Below, piece by piece: positions 11,151 to 23,000 of a DNA stretch of 64,000 bases; position 1 is the first letter of the stretch, and each line of letters begins with the position of its first letter. The stretch is from Holothuria scabra (lineage: Eukaryota > Echinodermata > Holothuroidea > Aspidochirotida > Holothuriidae): positions 20,105,318 to 20,169,317 of the forward strand of contig CM074188.1 in the NCBI GenBank assembly GCA_037179385.1, written 5' to 3'. The notes under the pieces are model-generated. The model saw only the letters and a list, made by a program, of their open reading frames with translations. It ran no database searches and was not told the DNA's origin. The translations under genes were made by a program, and so were the position numbers.

Positions 11151-12893
11151 AAGTCTGACAGACTTGCTTGCATAGTATTATAAGAAAGGTAACTTGTAGG
11201 GTCCTCATACTTGCCATGTACATGATGTACGTGTATAGTGAATGAATGATCCCTATAGTTTTTGGTGCGGGTCAACTGTCACTTTGATTTACCAGGGGTA
11301 AAAGTCACAATATCATATTTACACAAATTTCCCATGGTTGGAGTCTTGGATACTGCAAAATTTCACACATAGTATGTGGATGTGATATCGTGAGCGTAAC
11401 CCTAGTTCTAGGTGGTCAAAGGTCATCTGGGATCTCAATGTAGGAAGTTTGGATGCCTTGCATGTATAATTTGTGGGTACATTATGGAGTACTTAGGATT
11501 TGAAAAAAATTACGGAGCACTGTCAGTTTGAAAAATAAAAAGATAGGCTTGCACTTCAATGGCAAGGAATCACTAAGCCTGTTGGCTTTCTGGTTCTAAA
11601 GAGAACCCCAATGAGATCATTTTGCATTGGTTTACCATGTAATTGCCTGTATATAGTACATACACAGTGTGTATAATACATAAAGGCCTACAGTACAGTA
11701 TGTACAGTATTATGCATGTGTATCTGGGCTCTGTATGCCATTACGTTCGTAGGCTATGTGGGCAATTATATGGTAAACCAACACGGTAGCATCACATAAG
11801 GGTTAATTTCCATTCTGTGTTAATTCCATGTGTTTTATTATGTTCAAGGCTAACCTTTAAATGCATAGCCTAAAAGTTTTCAGCTTGATACCTCGATATT
11901 GGGAAAAGTATCTGCAGGGATTCTATGGAAAATGCAACGAGCGAACATTGATGTACATCAAGAAAAATAACGGGTCTAACATAATTGACATATACAGTAC
12001 CATACAAATGGCTATTTTTCAGAAAGTCCATCATGTTGACAGTTTTTGGTATTCAAGGATGATATGTAGCAGTACTTCATAAAAAACCAGCTGGAATCAC
12101 CTCATGATCAATGTGAAGCTCATGAGACCGTAAATTATAAATGTATGTCAAGGTTACACCCGTTATGAAATTGTGTTTGCCCATTATAAGAACAATGCTG
12201 AACCTCAAAAAATTTGCCGTGTACATGGACCTTGCCAATGACTTAGGTTGATGCTGTATGTGATGATGGTTGATAATAAACAAGGTAACATCAAAGTATG
12301 ATGAACCTTGCACTCATGGAGCACATTTGAAAATATTTGACATACATTTATGTGATTCATGTGTATGTCAAACAATTTTAAATTACCCTGAGAACATCAT
12401 TATTTGGTGTTACCTTGTTTATTATCAATTATGAAAGGCATATAAACCTCTAGGTATATAAAGTAAGGACCATATATGGTAAACTTTTTTATTCTTGCAG
12501 TTCATCAGCATTTTTTATAATGGGCGAACACAATTTCATAACGGATGTTACATTGACTTGCACTTACAATTTATGGTCTCCCGAGCTTAATATTGATCAA
12601 AGAGTGCCCCCAATGGGTTAGTTAAAAAGTGTTGCTCCATATTATCCTCAGAAAATGTCACAAAGTATATGCATAATAAAATATCTGGAAAATAGCAATT
12701 TCTATTTTGTATGTCAGTGTGTAAAATGACTAAAGATGATAATGAAAAGGCTGAGGTCCTAGCCAAATTTTTTAGCAGTGTCTTTAGTGCTGAACCTGGG
12801 GGTCGAGTTCCTTCTGTGGAACCTGTTCAGGTTGTTAGTCCCTGTGTGGATAAGATGGTGAAGGAGTGCGATGTTTTGAGTTGACTTCAAGAT

Positions 12894-13283
12894 TTGTTTG
12901 TCAACAAATCACCTGGTCCTGATGGGCATCATCCAAAGGCATTAAAAGAATTAACCCAGACTATCACAAAGCTGTTGACTAAAATATTTAATTTTTCTCT
13001 TTCCACTGGTAAAGTTCCAGGTGTTTGGAAAGTCGGCAATATTACTGCATTATTTAAGAAAGGTGACAAAGCTTTTCCAGGAAATTATAGACCAGTCAGT
13101 TTAACAAGTGTAGCATGCAAAATACTTGAGAAAATAATTCGATCTATAATGGTGGACCATATGAAGACGGATAATTTGTTTAGTGACAGACAGTTTGGTT
13201 TTATTTCTGGGAGATCGACTACACTGCAGTTGTTGAAGGTTATGGATGTGGATGAAAGTGATAGACAATTGTGGTTGTGCTGA
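12894..13283 (+). pseudogene. Reverse transcriptase N-terminal block of second LINE
   Basis: A 129-codon frame covering RT motifs 0-2a: NKSPGPDGHHP, FKKGDKAFPGNYRPVSLTS, LEKIIRSIMVDHM and FGFISGRSTTLQLL. It is closed by a stop just before the SKAFDKVPHR-equivalent (MKAFEKVPHRRL), which continues in another frame. Confidence 0.85.
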
Positions 13284-13494
13284 TACTGTATACTTTATGA
13301 AAGCCTTTGAAAAAGTGCCACACAGAAGACTTATGGAGAAACTCAGGGCATATGGCTTTAGTATTCAAATCAGGTGATGGATTGAAGATTTTTTAAATGG
13401 AAGAAGCCAAAAGGTTATTGTTAATGGAGTTGAATCTAGTGAGCATGCAGTTACTAGTGGTATTCTGCAGGGTAGTGTTTAGGTCCTATCTTGT

Positions 13495-13908
13495 TTGTTA
13501 TGTATATTAATGATTTACCTCAGTGTGTCAATGGAACGGCCTATTTATGTGCGGATGATACAAAAAATTTTTAAAGAAATTAGAAGTATGGACGATATTG
13601 AGAATTTACAGAATGATCTTGATCAACTCCAGAGTTGGTCAGACAAGTGGCTTTTGAAGTTTCATCCTGACAAGTGCAAAGTTTTAACTGTCTCTTTAAA
13701 TAGGTACCATGATTGTCTTCCTCGGAGTTACCACTCATATGGTGATAGTGGGGATGAAGTGTTCCTGGAAAAGTCAGATTTTGAGAAGGATATAGGTGTT
13801 CTTGTGGACAGTGGTCTTGGTTTTTCAGAGCACATTCAGCACCAAGTAAATAAGGCTAATAGTATTATGGGCCTTATCAGACGTACTTATACATTTTTGG
13901 ATGAGTAA
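13495..13908 (+). pseudogene. Reverse transcriptase palm/thumb block of second LINE
   Basis: The 137-codon frame carries DLDQLQSWSDKWLLKFHPDKCKVL and the VLVDSGLGFSEHIQHQVNKANSIMGLIRR thumb block. The catalytic INDLPQCVNG-YLCADDT segment lies at its start but in an adjacent frame. Confidence 0.8.
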
Positions 13909-13971
13909 TGCTTCAGGCTTTTATTTCAGGCCCTTGTTAGGCCACATTTAGAATATGCTGCTGCTGTTTGG

Positions 13972-14292
13972 TTGCCTCATTATCAACGTGACATTGATGC
14001 TATTGAAAATGTTCAGAGGAGGGCAACTAAGTTGATTCCATCCTTAAAGGGTTTAACTTATACAGAAAGGTTAAAGAAACTTAAGCTGCCAACTCTAAAG
14101 TACTGTAGATTAAGAGGAGATATGATTGATGTTTTTAAAATTGTTTCAGGTGTGTATGACAGAGGTGTTACTGAAGGTTTTCTCAAGTTTAGTTCAATCA
14201 CTCATAATCGTGGTCATAGTCGGAAGCTACTGTACTCAAAGAATTTTGTAGGCTCAACATTAGAAAATTTAGTTTTGTCTGTAGGATTGTAG
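13972..14292 (+). pseudogene. C-terminal block of second LINE
   Basis: It encodes YQRDIDAIENVQRRATKLIPSLKGLTYTERLKKLKLPTL and RLRGDMIDVFKIVSG, the conserved tail of this LINE group. WNSLPESVVSATTVFQFEKALDRYW follows in another frame. Confidence 0.8.
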
Positions 14293-14775
14293 ATATTTGG
14301 AATAGCCTTCCTGAGAGTGTAGTTTCTGCAACTACTGTTTTTCAGTTTGAGAAGGCTTTGGATAGGTATTGGGCTGGCCATGAGATGTTACTGTATATAT
14401 TAAACTACAAGGCAGACTTTTTGTAAGTTTAGTATGGCAGTCGCCCACAGCTCTTTGATCGTTACTACAGTTCCAGATCATGAAGATTAAGAAGATGCGG
14501 ACATAGAGGTCAATAGACCTGCGTCCACTGAGGTTCCTTAGAGGTTACACCCGTTATTTTTCTTGACGTATGTCAACGTTCACCCGTTATATTTTCCATA
14601 GGACCTACAACGAAATATTTTTCAAAATTGGGGGAGCAAGTTGAAATTTTTTAGGCTATCTCTATACATCTAAGAATTAGCCTTGAACATAATAAAGCAT
14701 ATATGGAACTACTTAACAAAACAAAATATGCATATGTGATGATTCTGTGTTGGTTTACTGTGTAATTGCCCATAC

Positions 14776-15289
14776 TGTATACCTAATCCTGTATACCTGT
14801 GTGTAAATGTGTATGCCTGTAGGTATGCCTATTCACTTGATGTCACTTATGGGCAGGGATTTAAAATTACAGCTGAAAATTCTTCCCAAAGCAAAGCACT
14901 TTCTGGGCTGTAGAATTGTCTAACAAATTGAATACATTGTTTTAGTCCACAATGAAGCCAAAACAGGTTGGGTCCCTTTTCATCAGAAACTACTGTAAAC
15001 CCAAATTTATACCTTCACTGTAACTGACATTTGTTCATAAATTGCTGTTAGTAGAGATCACATTGTTTGCAGCATTGTTCTCAGCTGCTGTTAATGGGGG
15101 TGGACCACTGGGCTAGTTTACTTTTACCAAGTACCAACATTATGGAAATCCGTAAATTGTGCAAGTCATGATACTGTAAATTGTGACATTACTTTGATTT
15201 CTTATGATCACAACAGACTGCACTTAATTAGGTAGTTTTTTAACTAACAGCAACCATCGTTTGAGTCAACATGATATCATGATTTGAAG
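14776..15289. other. No gene recognised
   Basis: AT-rich sequence between the palindromic element and the third satellite array. I see no coding or RNA signal. Confidence 0.35.
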
Positions 15290-15975
15290 GTAAAGTTCTG
15301 AAAATACATGGGTTAGCCATGTTTAAAAGATGCTCCCTATTATTTTGAGTAAAGTTTAAAGGTCATTTTGGATCACCAAAGTTAAAAAAGTAAATACCCT
15401 TAATATAAATTGCCTGTTAACATAGTACAGTATCTCAAGATTGGTAAGTGTCAGGGACCTCACAGCTTGTGACGTGGCATGTCGTAGCATGTTAATTGCT
15501 TATACGTTGTTTAGGTTGAAGGTCATTTGGGTTACCATAGGTAGGAAAGTTTAACCTATTAAACATAATATCTCAAGAAGGGTTATAGTTATTGGTCATA
15601 CTTGTGAATTACCCATGCTAATAGCGGATGAATCCTGTTGGTTTTGGTGCAGGTCAAAGATCCTTTTGAGACGCAAGTGGTCAAAAGGTAAAAACCTTGA
15701 AAACAAAATAGCTCAAGAAGGGTAACAGTGAGGGATCTCATATTCAGCAAGTGCATAAAATATCCATAATTAGTGGATGAACGCTATTGTATTTGGTTTA
15801 GGTCAAAAGATCATTTGGAATCACCAGAGGTCAGAAGGTTAAAATTTGTACAGATATCTCAGGAAGTGCAACAGTGAGAGATCTCATACTTAGCATGTGC
15901 ATTGCCTATATTTTGAAGATAAACCATATTATTTTAGGTGGAGGTCAAAGGTCATTTTAGGTCACAAGTTAGAAC
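15290..15975. repeat. Older, decayed array of the GGTCA satellite
   Basis: About four to five units of roughly 150-160 bp with the same block order as 9960-11150 (CCATATTT, GATGATCC-like, GGTCAAAGGTCATTT, then CTCAAGAAGGGTAA), but with much more divergence and without recognisable element ends. Confidence 0.7.
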
Positions 15976-16779
15976 TCAATCAATACAAACTCTCCTGCTT
16001 AAAAACCAGAACACTCTGACCAGATGTCACACAGGGGGAGGTCTGGTGTAATAAAATTCAACAATATCAACATTTTTTGTGGTGAGAAAACATTATCATT
16101 TAGATGTACACTTAATTCCTGGCCAGTGAGAAACTTTTGTTCTGTGAAGTGATACCATTTTGCAGTAGTTCATGCACCAAACAATCTTCCATAAAACCAT
16201 GCTACTCCATGGCGTACAATACTTCAGTCCTTGACAAAACAATTGATACAGAATCACCAAAACTGTGACAGTTCTCATGCTTTCAAGAACAACTCACACC
16301 CTTACAGAAACTTGCTACATCTTATTTTCTTGTCGAGTGTAGCCAAGGTCAGAAATAGGTGCTTAATACTGTATTTTAAAGTATACAACTACAGTATAGA
16401 AGAATCCGATTAGCGCTTGTTTTCAGTGACTGTACGTAGGCAGCCATTAGTGGAGTCCATCAGCCTTTAATCGTCTTCATTTATTGTCTACGTGAATTTC
16501 AAATCCTCATATTCAGTGAAGTTGAGAAAATCAAGATACACTTCAGTGTACAGTACAACTATCCATGGAACAGTTAAAGAAAGGAAATTTAAAGATTAAA
16601 GCCGATGGACCGCAGTGATGGCCAACTAAAATCAGACCATCACAATTTCTCGGGATTCGTCTGTAGAAAATGTGTAATTTTCTTGTCAACTATGTATTCC
16701 ATTTTGATTGCATTATAAATATTAGCCTATATGGGTCTCCAAAATAATAAGTTTGCTACTTTCAAACTGTGTTTTATAG
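15976..16779. other. 5' flank of TAF1C
   Basis: I see no convincing coding exon or promoter motif. Around 16590-16670 a block (GATTAAAGCCGATGGACC through ATCAGACCATCAC) resembles 48492-48560 upstream of exon 14, so it is a dispersed repeat. The first coding exon has a candidate 3' splice site (ending TTTTATAG at 16779), so a 5' non-coding or short coding exon probably lies upstream, unidentified. Confidence 0.4.
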
Positions 16780-16802
16780 ATGAGCTGAACACAAATCAGA
16801 AA

Positions 16803-17025
16803 ATGGATGCATTGGTGAGGCATTATCCAACTCAACTGCCTTCAAATTCACAAGAGATAACTATTTCAGATGGATTTGGTATGCTTGGAATGTTTGACAT
16901 CCTGTCTGCACACGGTGAAGATGGTCTTGAGACTACCAGTTACAGATTCCAGAACCCAAGAAAGGTTCCTCAAGAAATTTTAGTACCATATGAGCCTACC
17001 ATACCTCTCATGCCACCAAACGAAA
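16803..17025 (+). CDS. TAF1C: TAF1C exon 1 (coding part)
   Basis: Residues 1-74. It begins MDALVRHYPTQLP and contains DGFGMLGMFDIL and VPYEPTIPLMPPN, comparable to the N-terminal WEPATPGPLPMLPP region of human TAF1C. The donor GTAAGA follows GAA-A, leaving phase 1. The exon body probably starts at 16780 after TTTTATAG. Confidence 0.8.
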
Positions 17026-20000
17026 GTAAGATTATTTGTTTTGACACCATTAGTTCAGACCAGGACGGGCACCCTACAGCCCTCGAACCGCATGCAACTG
17101 CCAGTGATTGTGAAAATGAAAAGAAAAACCACCAAACATATAAATATTAGTTAACTTGCAATCCATTAATACCTGAAATCTCAGTTGGCTAAATGCTGTC
17201 AGGTAACCAGCACAGATCCCAGGAGGAGTGGGAGCTTTCCCAGTCTTATCTCCCCTTTGTAATGCCACATCAACAATAAGAAGTCTAACCTACATGAATA
17301 TTTAAGGGCTCATTTCAGACTCACATGCTTTTATTTTCTTTATGAAAAGTGTCATATGGGGCTGTCCTAAGGGTCAGGATTGTTTGAAATTTTCTGTACA
17401 CTCTGTGGCAAGAGATGGTGGAGCTCCAATCAAATTGTCTTTTGGACAGGATTACTTTTATTTGGTACATAACTGTATCCAGCACATCCACACTGTCTTC
17501 CTCTATTGAGTTCAGTCACCCAACCTTCAGAATGTCTTCAGCTATGCCTGGGCAGGTCTGTTTATCACCATTACTTATCATCAATACCATAGTTTAACAA
17601 CAGGTTTTGTGGATAATAAGCAAAATTGCAAAATACCAAATTGTTGGTCAATTGTGGCTGAGTCAGTTTTGTATTCCTCATGTCTGGCCTAGCTTTTCAA
17701 CCAAAAAGTTGCCAACCTCTGGTCCAGACATTTTTTATTTCAATTTTTCTAATTTTAAGGACTCATGTGTTATTTCACTTTAAGCACACTTTTCAATTTT
17801 CAGAGGAAGTATCCTCTTTAAGATCTTGAATTCTCAGATTTTGAAATATTTTTTGCTGTATAAAATCAAGGTTGTTGATTTTGCATTTTTTAATTTTAAA
17901 GGGCATAATTAGTCACCCCATTCTGGTATAGTGTAGCAGTCTATCCTGTTTTATGGATGGCTCTTGAGAATCACCAATCATGTGATATCAATTTTTTGCC
18001 TGTATTTTGATATTGCAGAAGTGTCCTGATCAGGGTTGTCACCAGACCATTTTGAGAGATGGGTAATTTTTGATCATTTGTGTCCCACCCCCTTTAAAAA
18101 ATTTTTGCAGGTTAAAAGAGTTCTCACAAAAAATGATTAAGTGTCAATCAACTCTTGAGATGTAAGAATTTTATTCAGTTAGGGTAAGAAATTTGTGTGG
18201 GGCGGTGATGCTGATATTGATGACAAGTACCGCTGGAGATTTTGAGAGTTGTGTAGCACCACCCAATGCCGCCCTGCGTGGTGACAACCCTGGTCCTGAT
18301 GTATCATGAAAGATACAAGGAAGGGAAATAAGAAGAAGGATGGTATCTTATAGTTTTCAAGGGCTAAAATTTTGTGGTTGTCATGGACAGCAAAAGTTCG
18401 ACATAAACCAATAGTAAAAAAAAGTTGGTTGTGTGACACACAACCATAAAACTTTAATACTCTACTTTTGGTTATAATGCAGAATTTTTGTTGTCCATGA
18501 CAAAGACAACCCCAAAATTTGAGCATTTGAACACTAAAACATTACATCATACCTCTGAATGCATCTGTCTTTCAATGTCAATGTACACATTTATGTTCAT
18601 GCTTTCCACATACGAAACCTCAAGTAAAATGCTTGACAGACTTAAAGGAAGTTGCATTATATGCCACTTCAGGTTTTAAGGCTCTTTACATCCAAAATAC
18701 ATGGAGGCCACTTTCACTTCTCATGTAACCAGACCAGTAACTTATTATTATTAATTTCACAAAGTTCTTCTTTAACTCTTCCTTTTTTGTTGGTGGCAAG
18801 AACTTCTGCGCTATGTAAGACTTATTATTATTATTATTAATAAGACTTAAAAAGCAACTTGCTTTTATCTGATTTAAGACTGTTGCTTACTGCTCAACTC
18901 TTTCAACTTTAATCATGAGAACTTTAGTATTTATAAAGTTTAATCTCTCAAATTACAAGACAGGGAATACATGAACACACATGCTTTATTAAATTCCAGC
19001 AACAAATCATCTGAATACACTCTCTTGTAGTTTGGAAAAAATGTTTTGGACAACCTGATGTCCTTGATCTGCATCTATCGAAAATATTGATATATCCCAC
19101 GCCAAACAATAAACTACCTGATAAGTAACTGAAATATACTTTACAAAAAGTTCACAAAAGAAATGCTTATCCTGTGCAACACTATATGTTCATATTTGTT
19201 TTTTTCATTTATAGTCAAGTTGTTAACCTACAAAATTTTCAACTTCTGTTCTGTAGAAGTTTTTAAGAATATATCTCCAATGTTTCTTTCCTTTGTGAAT
19301 TTAACTATTATTAACATACAGTATGGTGGCAGGTCATTACAATGCGTCAACAGAAGAAAAATGATGATTTTAATGAATTGGTAGTTCGAAGTACAAACCT
19401 TGCCAATGTTATTGTTGTTCCAAACGCCCTTAAATACTTGTGGGCTGCATGTGCCTTGAGGCCATATCAGGGGAGGTGCACTTGAGCTATTGGAGATTTT
19501 GACCCTCCTTTAAGTTTTATATACTCCTTTGTTTTGCAACTTTTGCTGTCAACTTTTTTAAATTCCATTCATAATTTTGTTTTGTCTCTGTTTTGACTTG
19601 TTTCCCTGTCACCATTTACTTTATGGTTTACAATATATGTTATTTTGTAAGGTATGAAGGCACCATTGGCATAGGTGTACAAGACTGGGGTGCAGGGGGC
19701 ACTCCCCTTCCCAATTCGTGCAAAACCATGGCAGTTGGTCCATTTGGGCAAAACATGATAAGTGGTGCCATTTTGGGGGCAAAAATTACTCTTTACTCCT
19801 CGCAAAAATTATTCTTGTATTCCTACAGTATTCTCATTGAAGACAAGCTCAAGCTTAATGAGTTACCCTCAGTGTACAGTTGGAATGCAGAAACTGTGTG
19901 GTCTTCTCATTGGCTGGCACTTTTCAGTACGAAAAAAAGGGGAAAGCAAATTTAGCAAAGTTCATCCTCTAAATAAATTTTGAGGTCAATGTGGGTCCTA

Positions 20001-23000
20001 ATAATTTCATTCATTTTGCAAGTAAAATGGTTCAAAACAGTTGGTAAGCTTTTAAAGGTAATTAATTATTTACCAACCCTAACTTCTTTTTTTCCCTGTA
20101 GGCTATGTACCTGGAATGACTTTGACAATTTCTGATGCCTTGACAAGACTGGCATATCCAAATGTGTGCCCACAGGTGACAGAGTATATTGTTTAGTACT
20201 AACCACCCAAGCATATTTATACACATTATCTTCAAAAGAAATTCACACTTTTGTTTATTGCTTTGCTTTGCTTTGAACATGTTTAGTAGGCAATATAATA
20301 TAAATCACAGCTTATGTATCGAAGGATTCCCGTGATCATGCTAGAAACGTAATATTTTAACACTTGGTTTTCAATTATGGTACAGTAAAACTTTAATTTC
20401 ATAGAAGGGGGTATTCATAAAATTTTACAATGAAAGGAGTGCAAATAAGTGGTGAGGATGTATGTATGCACCAGATTTAAACCATGGTCTCAAAATATTC
20501 AGACATAGATTTCAGCTCCTGGGCCTTTTTGCTCCTGAGTTGTGATACATTTTAAATATAGCAGTCACTCTCTGCTGTGATTGTAGGTTAGTTTGTAAGA
20601 TGTAGTTTTATGGCTCAGTTTTTCACCAACTGGTTTATTTCAGGCCAGTCACAGCCTTTTTTACAGTTGTGGCCCACTGGCTTGTTTTCCCTACCCTGTT
20701 GCTTGTACTGAGCCTTAGCACCAAGCACAATTCTCTCAACAAAAACATCTCGTGAAATATTACTTAAGGGTCAAAGGTCATTCATTTCTTCCATCATTTT
20801 GACAGGGGTATAGGGTGTTTGATCTAGTGGCAAAGCATTCAACTCTCACCTGGGATGTCTAGGGTTCAGCTCCCAGACTGTGTCAAACCAAAACCTTGAA
20901 AAAGGAACCTACTGCCATTGTGTGTGATACTTTCATTGCTTTGTTTGAAGGCCGAATTCTCTCACTCCAAACAGTACCAATTTTCGTAACCTTCTTTACT
21001 TAAGTCCCTCCCACAATTGTTTGAAGTTATTCTCATCCAGACACTATCTCTGTTTAAATGGCTGCAGGGTGAGTATAGAAAAGCTCAATGTATATTATTA
21101 AAACACTCCCAGTACAGGTCATACTGTGTAATATTTAAGCTTTGGTGCTCTCCTTTGTTTGAATTACAGTAGCAGTCAATCAAAAAGCTGGACCAATTGA
21201 GAGTTTCTGTTACTCCTACAAGAAGTGTGGTTTGTGGTGAGAGGATTGGCCCTTTAAGCAACAGAGTAGGGAGAACAATTCAGTGCCCTACAACTGTAAA
21301 AAAGTCTGTTATTGCAGTTTAATAGACCTTGTGATTATTCTTCTTTGGGGGCAAAACAAACCAACACAGACAAATGCAGACAGCTGATTTGTCAACCAGT
21401 TGAATACCCCCATAGTCTGCTACACTTCCAGGGTGAATTCTTATGCACACAGCCACATGTTCCATTGTTTTGCCCCGAAGGATGACATCAGTGTGATGTC
21501 AATGCGCGAGGTCTATTGAAGCAAAAGGGTGTGTAAGTTGATGCATCAAACTCCAGCAAAACAAAGAACATTGCAAGGGTCCATCTGCTCTCTTATTTCA
21601 ATAGTCCCATTCTTTTATCACTGTAGTGATTAATTTTTTTCAATTTACTGTTTCAGATTTTTAAGTGCTCATTGTAGTTAAACTTAAAAAAAGATGATCA
21701 TTTTGAATCCTTTACAATTTTGTTTTCGTTTCTCTCTTTTTTAAACATTTGAGTGAAAATTTTCCTTCTTTTCTGGTATTTAAGCTTGACTGGAAGGAGA
21801 TATAGGGTTCATACAGGTCCTAGAAAGTCATGGGAGCCTAAAGTTTGAAATTCCAGACCTAAAAAGTCATGAAAAATGAGCAATTTTCCAAAAAGGTCTA
21901 AGAAATATCAGGGAATGTTGAAAGTGAACTTATCATTCCAATTGTCTTAGTGTGTAGATCCATTATTTTGTGGAAAAAAAGACAGAAATCTGAAATATGG
22001 GTTATGATTATTTTCAAAGGTCCTGGTTATTATATCAGTCATGATCCTTTGATCACCATGGAAAAGTGGGGGAAATTTGTCAATTGAAATGTGTTCAAAC
22101 TCTTTATGGAATTGTTTATTGTTAAACAATGACATACAGTAATATTCACAGTATTGCACTTCTGAACTTTTTTTTACAACAGTTTGCCAAGTTTTGCGAC
22201 GACCACCCTTCATTAGTTTTTGGGTCCTTAGCAAGCATGCATCCAGTCAAAACTTGTCTGAAATCAAAGGTAGGAGACATGCAGATATTTTTTATTGAAA
22301 TCTTTTTGTAATGTTCCTCATTCTAATTATTATTTATTTAGCTTCCCCCCTCCTTATTGCTTTAATGTTTGTGTATTTGTTTTTGGGGGTTTGTGGTGGA
22401 ATGTATTTTTTTTTTTTTTTGTCAGTGGAAGTGATCAGGACTGGATCAGGCCGCTGTATTATTGACTACTATTTAAAAAATTCACTATCAAATTAACAAT
22501 GATTTCTATTTCTCATGGTTACATTAACTATTACTTTCACACCTACAGACTAGGATGAAGTTAATGACATCATTGGAGGATGGGATCTATTTAGGATGTC
22601 CGCTGGATCTGGTCATGGATGAATTACATAACGAACTGGACTTTCAAGGAAAAGAGTTGGTAATTTATTCCCCTCATTTTGCTACCCTCCTTTAGCCACT
22701 CCATCTGAGTACCTTCTGTCATCCGTGTCTTAAATAATCAGTACACTTCTATTGCCCTGATAGGTCCTTAGTAGGACTTTGAACTGCATCTGGTTGAGGA
22801 ATTTGCTTAAACCTAGGAAGAATGAGTTTTACACCTATTATCACAAGTTCCTTCCGTGCACCCTTGGGCAGAGTCACCCTGTGTGTGCCAGATGCCTTTG
22901 TTGAACTGTTCCCCCTCACCCCAGTGGATCGGGGGCTGTAGAATATGCCTACAATATTCTCCACCTATCATAAGAGGCAACTTAAGGGAAGGACTTGAAA

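Larger units (their letters stand above)
9656..11593. mobile_element. Helentron-like (HINE-type) element with internal satellite, copy 1
   Basis: The left end is a hairpin (GATTTCTTGCC, 7-base loop, GGCAAGGAATC). A GT-rich stretch comes next, then about eight tandem units of roughly 150 bp, then a right end with the inverted copy GGCAAGGAATC and a small hairpin AAGCC/GGCTT, finishing TTTCTGG. The same two ends bound 24228-26004. T residues flank both ends in both copies. Subterminal inverted repeats, a 3' hairpin and central tandem repeats are known features of non-autonomous Helentron derivatives; no Rep/helicase is present. Assignment is by structure only. Confidence 0.65.
12718..14540 (+). 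mobile_element. Second non-LTR retrotransposon, 5'-truncated
   Basis: It is inserted in the right arm of the palindrome. It encodes most of a reverse transcriptase in several frames: KSPGPDGHHPKALKEL, FKKGDKAFPGNYRPVSLTS, FGFISGRSTTLQLL, WIEDFLNGRSQKVIVNGVES, a split LQGSV..GPILF, INDLPQCVNGTAYLCADDT, and a C-terminal LFQALVRPHLEYAAAVWLPHYQRDIDAIENVQRRATKLIPSL. It ends near AGGTTCCTTAGAG. The YxCADD catalytic Asp pair is still present, but in-frame stops and shifts near 13280, 13370, 13482 and 13907 make it inactive. It belongs to a different family from the LINE at 3.1 kb, with longer Jockey/CR1-style blocks. Confidence 0.85.
11755..14775. mobile_element. Long palindromic (foldback) element split by a LINE
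   Basis: The left arm (about 11755-12307) is the reverse complement of a right arm now in two pieces, 12388-12717 and 14541-14775. Matching landmarks include GGGCAATTA plus GGTAAACCAACAC (left) with GTGTTGGTTTAC (right), TTTATTATGTTCAAGGCTAA with its complement, CTATGGAAAAT, AAGAAAAATAACGGGT, and CCTTGTTTATTATCAA at the inner ends. The spacer is about 80 bp. Removing the LINE restores an element of roughly 1.2 kb that folds as one hairpin. No transposase is present. The outer limits are approximate. Confidence 0.8.
17026..20101 (+). other. TAF1C intron 1
   Basis: 3.1-kb intron, phase 1, GTAAGA...CCCTGTAG. Besides the hAT MITE and the hairpin it includes a short TTA repeat (about 18822-18838) and, at 17898-17990, a sequence resembling the reverse complement of the end of the 29969/55716 repeat family. 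No further gene is seen. Confidence 0.7.
20176..22182 (+). other. TAF1C intron 2
   Basis: 2.0-kb phase-0 intron containing the two SINE family B segments. The remainder is AT-rich, with no recognised feature. Confidence 0.7.
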
